Below, in pieces: positions 6,004-10,979 of a DNA stretch of 10,979 nt (the first letter of the stretch is position 1; every line of letters begins with the position of its first letter). The stretch comes from a bacterium (GTDB lineage Bacteria > Margulisbacteria > Marinamargulisbacteria > SXXA01). The stretch is from contig CANNCG010000031.1 of NCBI GenBank assembly GCA_947502965.1, forward strand, positions 1 to 10,979, written 5' to 3'. The position numbers were made by a program, and so were the translations under genes. The notes beneath the pieces are model-generated. The model did no database searches, was not told where the DNA came from, and saw nothing but the letters and a program-made list of their open reading frames with translations.

Positions 6004-7338
6004 ATGATTGAGTCCATATTGTTTCGTGACATGTCCTTGGTAACGGCCCTAGGACTACGCCATGCCGATGTTTTGGTCGAAGATGGCAAAATAAAAACCA
6101 TCGGGTGGGATCTTCCTCAAAATGTAGAGCTGATTGTGGAAGACAGTGGCCTTCTGTTACTTCCAGGGTGTATTGACCCCCATGTCCATTTTCGGGATCC
6201 TGGACTTACCCACAAAGAAGACTTGGAAAGTGGATCCAGAGCTGCGGCATCCGGCGGTGTCACCACGTTTTTTGACATGCCAAATACCCGACCTTCTGCG
6301 ACAAGTCCCCAAACCATTGCAGAAAAAAAACGCTTGGCCAGTCAGAAATCATTGGTGAATTACAATTTTTATATCGGCGCAACCGAAGACAATCTAGACG
6401 ATTGCTTGGCATGTGAAAATATACCTGGTATCAAAATTTTCATGGGATCCTCCACGGGAGATCTCATGATTAAAGATCCCAAAGTATTGGAGCGTTTTTT
6501 CGCCACAGGTTCCCGACTGATTGCAGTTCATGCCGAAGATGAAGCCATGATTGCAGAAAACAAAGCCCGTTTTGAAGGGTCTCGGGATGTCACAGATCAC
6601 AGTCGTATCCGGTCATCAGAAGCCGCCTTGTCAGCGACAAGGCTAGCGGTATCTTTGGCCCAACGCTACATGCACCGTTTGCATATTTGCCATTTGACGA
6701 GCCAGGAAGAAGCCTCTTTTCTCGCCAATCTGGAAACCGAAGGGTTGATTTCAACGGAGGTCAGTCCCCAACATCTCTTGCTGAGTTCTCCGTCCGTCTA
6801 TGACAAGTGGGGGACCATGGGACAAATCAATCCGCCCATTAGAGAAGCCCGCCATGGTCAGGCCCTTTGGCGCGCGCTCAAAGCTGGAACAATCGCATGT
6901 ATTGCAACCGACCACGCGCCACATACCCTCGAGGAAAAGGCACTTGGCTATCCCCATGCGCATTCGGGGATGCCTGGGGTAGAACATGCATTGCCCTTGA
7001 TGCTCACCTTGGTGAATCAAAACAAATGTAGTTTGGTGGATGTTGTGCGATGGATGTCCACCCATCCGGCCAACGCTTTTGGTATCGATAAAAAAGGACG
7101 TATTGAAGAGGGCTATGACGCTGATTTAATTCTCGTGGATATGAATGCAAAAAAAATCATCAAAAGAGACCATATTGTGAGCAAATGCGGATGGAGTGCG
7201 TTTGAGGGGCATCGCCTGCATGGCCTGCCTATCGCCACCTTTGTCAACGGCCAAATGGTATACCGCGAAGGGGATTTTTTTACACAGATCAAAGGAAAAG
7301 AAGCCCGTATCTTGGCCCCTTGGGAAGGACATGCGTGA
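6004..7338 (+). CDS. pyrC: Dihydroorotase, class I (metal-dependent amidohydrolase)
   Basis: A 444-aa cyclic amidohydrolase that closes carbamoyl-aspartate to dihydroorotate in pyrimidine synthesis. The metal site is complete by motif: GCIDPHVHFRDPG (H60, H62), GIKIFMG (K144, the lysine expected to be carbamylated), AVHAEDE (H176), HICHLTS (H230) and IATDHAPH (D303). SGGVTTFFDMPNT (83-95) and INPPIR (275-280) are substrate-loop signatures of class I dihydroorotase rather than hydantoinase or allantoinase. The C-terminus has the beta-sandwich block GRIEEGYDADLILVD (365-379). The length is typical of the long class I form (PyrC/PyrX naming varies; the active form is judged by the intact metal ligands). 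AAAGGA (5992-5997) is 6 nt before ATG, and the gene begins 3 nt after lpxB. No pyrB is adjacent, whereas class I enzymes often pair with it. Confidence 0.93.
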   Translation: MIESILFRDMSLVTALGLRHADVLVEDGKIKTIGWDLPQNVELIVEDSGLLLLPGCIDPHVHFRDPGLTHKEDLESGSRAAASGGVTTFFDMPNTRPSATSPQTIAEKKRLASQKSLVNYNFYIGATEDNLDDCLACENIPGIKIFMGSSTGDLMIKDPKVLERFFATGSRLIAVHAEDEAMIAENKARFEGSRDVTDHSRIRSSEAALSATRLAVSLAQRYMHRLHICHLTSQEEASFLANLETEGLISTEVSPQHLLLSSPSVYDKWGTMGQINPPIREARHGQALWRALKAGTIACIATDHAPHTLEEKALGYPHAHSGMPGVEHALPLMLTLVNQNKCSLVDVVRWMSTHPANAFGIDKKGRIEEGYDADLILVDMNAKKIIKRDHIVSKCGWSAFEGHRLHGLPIATFVNGQMVYREGDFFTQIKGKEARILAPWEGHA

Positions 7339-8420
7339 TTATTCTCGGCATTGAAACGTCCTGTGATGAAACCAGTGTCGCCATTGTAGAAAACGGCCGA
7401 CAGATCCACAGCTGTGTCATCGCCAGTCAAATCAAGGCCCACCGTCGTCATGGCGGGGTTGTGCCTGAACTTGCCTCACGCATGCACACTGAGGACCTTC
7501 CAGCCGTATTGCAACGTGCCTTTCAGGACGCAAACATGGGATGGGACGATATTGAAGGCATTGCGGTTACCCATCGTCCTGGTTTGGAAAGTTCCCTCTT
7601 AATCGGCGTCACCGCAGCAAAAACCCTGGCCCATGCACGTGGATTGCCTCTGTATGGCATTCATCATTTGCACGGTCATATTGTGTCTCCCACGCTGTCC
7701 CATGACTTGCCCTTTCCACATTTGGCATTGGTGGTGTCTGGCGGGCATACCCAAATTTGGCATGTACGTTCCTTTCAAGACATGTCTGTTGTGGCACAAA
7801 CCAGAGATGATGCCGTTGGTGAAGCCTTTGACAAGGTGGCGCGCCTGTTAGGGCTTGGGTATCCTGGCGGACCACGGGTGGAAGCTGCTGCGCGTGATGC
7901 CACGGCACCGATTGCATTCACAGTGCCCTTGCGCCATGATCCCACATCGTTTAGTTTTTCTGGGCTCAAAACTGCAGTGATGGTGGAAGTGGGGGGCTAT
8001 ACCGGCGCCCAGTCAGGTGCCACAAACATCCTCAAACCAGTGCTCTCCCCAGAACGTATTGCCAATATTTGTCAGGGATTTCAAAACGCGGTGGTCCAGC
8101 ATTTGTTGGATAAAATTGGGTATGCGATTGCACAGGTTTCCCCAAAAGCCCTGACCATCACCGGCGGCGTTGCGGCCAATCGGTTTATCGTCGCCCAGCT
8201 CACTGACGCGCTTCAAACCGGAAAGTTTGGGCACGCGGCATTGCGAGAACCCGCCCTTCAGGCGATATTTAAAAAAATATTGCCGATGCCAGTCTATAGT
8301 CCGGACTTGGTCTTTTGCACAGACAACGCGGCCATGATTGCCGCAACGGCCTATTACATGTCGGCAGAAACAGTCATTGATACCTATGCCGAATTGAAGG
8401 TGTTACCCACCGGATGCTAA
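7335..8420 (+). CDS. tsaD: tRNA N6-threonylcarbamoyladenosine transferase TsaD
   Basis: A 361-aa member of the Kae1/Qri7/TsaD family that transfers the threonylcarbamoyl group to A37 of ANN-decoding tRNAs. The signatures are all present: IILGIETSCDETSVA (2-16), VVPELASR (42-49), HHLHGHI with metal ligands H111 and H115, LVVSGGHTQ (132-140), DDAVGEAFDKVARLLGLGYPGGP (158-180, quoted in part), FSFSGLKTA (206-214), ITGGVAANR (275-283) and CTDNAAMIAATA with metal ligand D330. The start is GTG 7335, which gives the canonical short N-terminus; GGGAAGGA (7322-7329) is 5 nt upstream, and GTGA overlaps the dihydroorotase stop. An insertion-like stretch around 300-320 (before PDLVFCTDN) is a little longer than usual. 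Partners TsaB, TsaC and TsaE are not in view. Confidence 0.96.
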   Translation: MIILGIETSCDETSVAIVENGRQIHSCVIASQIKAHRRHGGVVPELASRMHTEDLPAVLQRAFQDANMGWDDIEGIAVTHRPGLESSLLIGVTAAKTLAHARGLPLYGIHHLHGHIVSPTLSHDLPFPHLALVVSGGHTQIWHVRSFQDMSVVAQTRDDAVGEAFDKVARLLGLGYPGGPRVEAAARDATAPIAFTVPLRHDPTSFSFSGLKTAVMVEVGGYTGAQSGATNILKPVLSPERIANICQGFQNAVVQHLLDKIGYAIAQVSPKALTITGGVAANRFIVAQLTDALQTGKFGHAALREPALQAIFKKILPMPVYSPDLVFCTDNAAMIAATAYYMSAETVIDTYAELKVLPTGC

Positions 8421-9748
8421 AGCTTCGACAGACCGTTGGTCTCAAACAACAGCTCAAATTATCGCAAATACTCAGTCCCCGTATGATTCAGATGCTCAAA
8501 ACCTTTCAAATGTCTTATGCCGATTTGGCTGAATCGGCGTCTCATGAGGTCAAAGAAAATGTCTTACTTGAGGTGACACGTTACGACACTTTGAGCACCG
8601 AATACATGGGACGACGCAAAAGTTCAGATAGCTTTCAAACCAAAGATTTTAGTGAATATACCGAGTCAAAAACAGACAAGGACCGGCTAGATACCTATTT
8701 GGTCTCACAATTGGAAATGGAAAAGCTTTCCCCCAAAGACCACAAAATAGCCGAATTTCTCATCAGTCATATTAACGACCGGGGATATGTCGAACATTGG
8801 GAAAAGGTCTCTGCTGAGGCCGAAACTCACTTCGGCATTGATACTAGAAAGCTCAATAAGGTCTTAAAGGTCATTCAGTCCTTTGAACCTGAAGGGGTAG
8901 GGGCCAGAACCGTATCCGAATGTTTGCTTATTCAACTAGAACAACAAGAATTTGAGAGCGAACGCCTCAAACAGGTGCTCAAACTGGTCATCACTGCGCA
9001 TTTGGATGCCCTGGGCGAACAGCGTTACGAAGACATTGCCAAAGCCTTGTTCCTGGAAGCAGAAGGGGTAGAAGCCATTGCCGAGTTTATTCGCAGTAAT
9101 TTAAACCCTTCGCCTGGCAGTGCTTTTTCTGGATCAGATGTTGGCCACGTCATCCCTTCATTTGAGGCCTATATCGAAGATGAGAAACTCGTCGTCATCA
9201 ATCTCGAAGAAAGCAAAGGCTTGCAACTGGGACTCAATACCCGCTATATGGCGATGCTACAAGATCCGAATACCGATCAAGAAACAAAAAAATACTTGGA
9301 AGAACGTTTTCAAAAAGCCAGAGAATTCATTGACCATATCCAACGTCGACGTGAAACCATTCAACGTCTTGCCGTCTATGTCATCGAAAAACAGCGCTTG
9401 TTTATGCACTATGGGCCATTATACCTAGAGCCTTTACTGCAAAAAGACGTGGCCAAACATCTTGGTTTATCCAATTCGACAGTGTCCCGGATTGTCTCTG
9501 GAAAATACATTCAGACCCACCATGGCATGTTTGCTTTGAAGCAACTTTGTCCACGGGGCCACTTTGGAAAAACCAGCATCCGTTTGCGTCAAATTGTCCA
9601 AGATCTAGGTCTGCGACATCCCGATCACAGTGACGAAAAGCTCCGCACGTTGCTGCGAAAAATGGGGTTAGATATGGCCCGACGTACCATCGCAAAATAC
9701 CGTAAACTCTCCGGTACTGCGTCCAGCTATAGCCGTCAGTCGCAGTAA
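8414..9748 (+). CDS. rpoN: RNA polymerase sigma-54 factor, divergent
   Basis: A 444-aa sigma factor that directs polymerase to GG/GC (-24/-12) promoters under enhancer-binding ATPases. Region I: LRQTVGLKQQLKLSQILSPRMIQMLK (4-29, quoted in part) is the Gln-rich activator-interacting segment. A short acidic linker follows (about 57-95). The core-binding domain carries FEPEGVGART (157-166) and LNPSPG (230-235). The helix-turn-helix is KDVAKHLGLSNSTVSRIVSGKYI (344-366, quoted in part), and the RpoN box is ARRTIAKYRK (422-431), against the usual ARRTVAKYRE. The 45-odd residues between HTH and RpoN box are shorter and unlike the common FF...E...PLSD form. The ATG overlaps the tsaD stop by 7 nt, with only a weak distant AAGG. 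The frame overlaps lplA-like by 1 nt. No activator or modulation protein gene lies next to it. Confidence 0.94.
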   Translation: MLKLRQTVGLKQQLKLSQILSPRMIQMLKTFQMSYADLAESASHEVKENVLLEVTRYDTLSTEYMGRRKSSDSFQTKDFSEYTESKTDKDRLDTYLVSQLEMEKLSPKDHKIAEFLISHINDRGYVEHWEKVSAEAETHFGIDTRKLNKVLKVIQSFEPEGVGARTVSECLLIQLEQQEFESERLKQVLKLVITAHLDALGEQRYEDIAKALFLEAEGVEAIAEFIRSNLNPSPGSAFSGSDVGHVIPSFEAYIEDEKLVVINLEESKGLQLGLNTRYMAMLQDPNTDQETKKYLEERFQKAREFIDHIQRRRETIQRLAVYVIEKQRLFMHYGPLYLEPLLQKDVAKHLGLSNSTVSRIVSGKYIQTHHGMFALKQLCPRGHFGKTSIRLRQIVQDLGLRHPDHSDEKLRTLLRKMGLDMARRTIAKYRKLSGTASSYSRQSQ

Positions 9749-10524
9749 TGCAGATACACCTTGTACGTGAGCCGGCCCTTTTTTTAGAAGTCCAACGTGC
9801 GGCTATAGAGGAAGCGGCTGAATGCTTGGCTTATGATGAGCTACTCTTGTCTTGGTCCGACCAATCGCGTCCCGAGTTTGGTTTGCTCCGATTGTGGGAG
9901 GCCCCCTCATCCTTTGTGGTGCTGGGGTATGGCAAGTCGGTGGCGGCAGATGTTCATATGTCCCATTGTGCAGAGGACGGGGTTCCCATACTGAGACGTT
10001 GTAGTGGGGGAGGAACTGTACTACAAACGCTTGGGTGTTTGTCCTATAGTTTGATTTTGCCCACAGCGCTGTCACCAGAATTGGCCACGATACAGTCCAC
10101 CACCAGGTGGATCATGTCCGCGCAAGCCCGATGTCTCGAAGGCTTTATGGGTACAGCTGTTTCGGTGAGAGGGACCAGCGATTTGACGGTAGGGGCTCTC
10201 AAAATCAGTGGCAATGCCCAACGTCGTGGACGACAGAGTGTGTTGTTTCATGGCACGGTTTTATGCCAGGTGGATATTGCTGCGATGGGCCGATATTTAC
10301 AGCTCCCCAGCTACCAGCCAGCCTATAGGCAAAACCGGTCCCATCACGATTTTTTGCTGTCTATCGACAGACCCCCAGCCGAACTGTCAGCACATCTCAA
10401 AACCTTTTGGGTAGACACACCGCTATGCGAAGTAGAGGCCAATCTGCCTTATCAACGCTGGGCAGATGAACTCCTTCCTATTCAAAGGCGATACCTTAGC
10501 GCTGACTATGTGTACTTACGCTAG
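9748..10524 (+). CDS. Lipoate-protein ligase A / LipB-type acyltransferase domain protein
   Basis: A 258-aa BPL_LplA_LipB catalytic-domain protein. Family members attach lipoate or octanoate to a lysine of 2-oxoacid dehydrogenase E2 or glycine-cleavage H protein. Seen: RLWEAPSSFVVLGYGK (48-63), then ILRRCSGGGTVLQ (81-93) with the RR and GGG of the adenylate/lipoyl loop, GCLSYSLIL (96-104), RGTSDLTVGALKISGNAQRR (141-160) with the conserved catalytic lysine at 152, and SVLFHGTVL (164-172). RGTSD replaces the GRND commonly seen in LplA, so ligase, transferase or a paralogue acting on another acyl group remain open. There is no separate C-terminal accessory domain of LplA type. The ATG overlaps the rpoN stop as TAATG with no Shine-Dalgarno, so expression probably depends on coupling. 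This is the last gene of the operon, and its end overlaps a minus-strand gene remnant by 29 nt. Confidence 0.88.
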   Translation: MQIHLVREPALFLEVQRAAIEEAAECLAYDELLLSWSDQSRPEFGLLRLWEAPSSFVVLGYGKSVAADVHMSHCAEDGVPILRRCSGGGTVLQTLGCLSYSLILPTALSPELATIQSTTRWIMSAQARCLEGFMGTAVSVRGTSDLTVGALKISGNAQRRGRQSVLFHGTVLCQVDIAAMGRYLQLPSYQPAYRQNRSHHDFLLSIDRPPAELSAHLKTFWVDTPLCEVEANLPYQRWADELLPIQRRYLSADYVYLR

Positions 10525-10800
10525 ATACGTTTTTTTTGAGTCCAGAACCGGTATCCTGCCCCAATGCGGTGAGAATCTCTTGGCCATCTGGGCTATTGTT
10601 GAGGGCCTCGATAGTTGCCGGTATTGTCCCCACAGGATGTTTATTTCGAACAACGGGAGATGCCATTAACCCAAGTTCGTCAACAAACAGCGATTTTGAG
10701 GCCAATGAGGAATAGGCTCCCGTCACGATTTGAAATCTAGGTTTCATTTTGGAACGGGTATAGTCGATGAGAAGACGTTCGTCCTTCTTGGCTAGAATTT
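10496..10800 (-). pseudogene. 3' remnant of an interrupted gene, possibly a periplasmic solute-binding protein
   Basis: The minus-strand frame is open from the IS boundary at 10800 to a TAA at 10496-10498, about 100 codons. It reads QILAKKDERLLIDYTRSKMK, then a region with YSSLASKSLFVDELGLMASPVVRN and GTIPATIEALNNSPDGQEILTALGQDTG (each longer run quoted in part for orientation). Composition and patterning look like real protein, and the last block recalls the C-terminal helices of phosphonate/phosphate-type ABC binding proteins, but I do not recognise the family with confidence. The N-terminal part, start codon and ribosome site are missing: upstream codons run into the IS end. The TTG at 10811-10813 is therefore not a credible start. 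An 8-base A run (plus 10530-10537) near the 3' end may have shifted the frame. Confidence 0.55.
10519..10537 (+). terminator. Possible weak terminator after the operon
   Basis: Eight T residues (10530-10537) begin 6 nt after the stop of the last gene. The only upstream pairing found is tagcg (10497-10501) with cgcta (10519-10523), a 5-bp stem with a 17-nt loop, which is weak. Because a minus-strand gene once ended here, the site may have served convergent transcripts, but the evidence is thin. Confidence 0.25.
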
Positions 10801-10820
10801 GGCGCTGTCGCAAAACAAAG
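10799..10820 (+). repeat. IS-terminal-type repeat, copy 2
   Basis: The sequence is tt followed by ggcgctgtcgcaaaacaaag. It is the inverted-orientation partner of the repeat at 427-449: 13 bases identical, then one substitution and one 1-nt indel. It marks the start of mobile DNA extending rightwards and the break point of the minus-strand gene remnant. Whether it belongs to the IS66-type element itself or to another element into which the IS66 inserted is not settled: a gtaac at 10832-10836 recalls the GTAA start of classical IS66 ends. Confidence 0.6.
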
Positions 10821-10979
10821 TAAAAAACGTGGTAACTATCTAGCGCCCCCCCTCAAAGAGGAGTGACTGATTAAGCGCGGCCTGAATGGTTTCCAAAATA
10901 TTGAGGCCTTGTTTTTTTGCGGTCTCAATAATGGAGAGCAAAACAGCATGTCGTTCAGCGCCACGCTTGCTTCTAAATC
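10801..10979 (-). mobile_element. Left end of an insertion sequence with IS66-type transposase
   Basis: From the terminal-type repeat at 10801 the DNA runs through about 39 non-coding bases into the 3' end of an IS66-family transposase that continues past the window edge. The element's other end is not visible, so size, target duplication and intactness are unknown. Confidence 0.6.
10840..10979 (-). CDS. IS66-family transposase, C-terminal part, 5' end outside window
   Basis: The last 45 residues before a TAG (complement of 10840-10842) are visible. They include RSKRGAERHAVLLSIIETAK and KQGLNILETIQAAL, which match the conserved C-terminal RGAE-x-A-x(n)-S-x-IETAK-x-x-GLN pattern of IS66 TnpC proteins. 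The DDE catalytic residues would lie further right. The frame has no interruption in the visible part. IS66 elements usually also carry tnpA and tnpB, which would be outside the window. Confidence 0.75.
   Translation of the reverse strand, partial: FRSKRGAERHAVLLSIIETAKKQGLNILETIQAALNQSLLFEGGR

Noticed and set aside
7320..7334. TTG start for tsaD at 7320
   Set aside because: GTG 7335 gives the canonical IILGIETSCDETS start, with a well-spaced ribosome site that the TTG would read through.
448..10800. The operon as cargo of a composite transposon
   Set aside because: The flanking transposases are of different families, and the cargo is housekeeping genes expected on any chromosome. Two separate IS insertions are simpler.

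Overview
The window looks like a compact chromosomal segment from a Gram-negative bacterium, bounded on both sides by insertion-sequence remnants. An outer membrane with lipid A is implied by a complete lpxB, and sigma-54 transcription by a complete but divergent rpoN. The mix of a DUF4416 protein, an LplA-like ligase with an RRCSGGGTV motif and a sigma-54 gene beside tsaD points away from well-studied Proteobacteria and towards a deeper lineage (PVC/Omnitrophota-like or another candidate phylum). That placement is inference and weak; no rRNA or other marker is present.

Layout: 1-447 is the right end of an IS carrying the C-terminus of an IS1634-type (IS4-superfamily) transposase. 448-701 is a non-coding gap with a GNRA-loop hairpin, a very strong rho-independent terminator (517-556) that isolates the downstream genes from the IS, and a plausible sigma-70-type promoter (612-640). 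702-10524 is one uninterrupted run of nine plus-strand genes: an uncharacterised flavin-barrel-like protein of about 610 aa, a membrane-anchored thioredoxin-like TlpA/ResA protein, a DUF4416 protein, an (alpha/alpha)6-barrel glycosidase, lpxB, a class I dihydroorotase, tsaD, rpoN and an LplA/LipB-type ligase. The junctions are 0 nt, 4 nt gap, 14 nt overlap, ATGA overlap, 3 nt gap, GTGA overlap, 7 nt overlap and TAATG overlap, so the set is almost certainly one translationally coupled operon. 10496-10800, on the minus strand, is the 3' remnant of a broken gene whose stop lies inside the last operon gene. 10801-10979 is the end of another IS, with the C-terminus of an IS66-family transposase.

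The genes share no single pathway: lipid A assembly (lpxB), pyrimidine synthesis (dihydroorotase), tRNA t6A modification (tsaD), alternative sigma factor (rpoN), lipoyl or related protein acylation (lplA-like), thiol redox (tlpA-like) and sugar hydrolysis. It reads as a housekeeping superoperon of the kind seen in compact genomes. The least explained pieces are the first gene, the DUF4416-glycosidase pair, and the near-identical terminal-type repeats at both edges. I found no CRISPR array, tRNA, rRNA, toxin-antitoxin pair or recognisable defence system.
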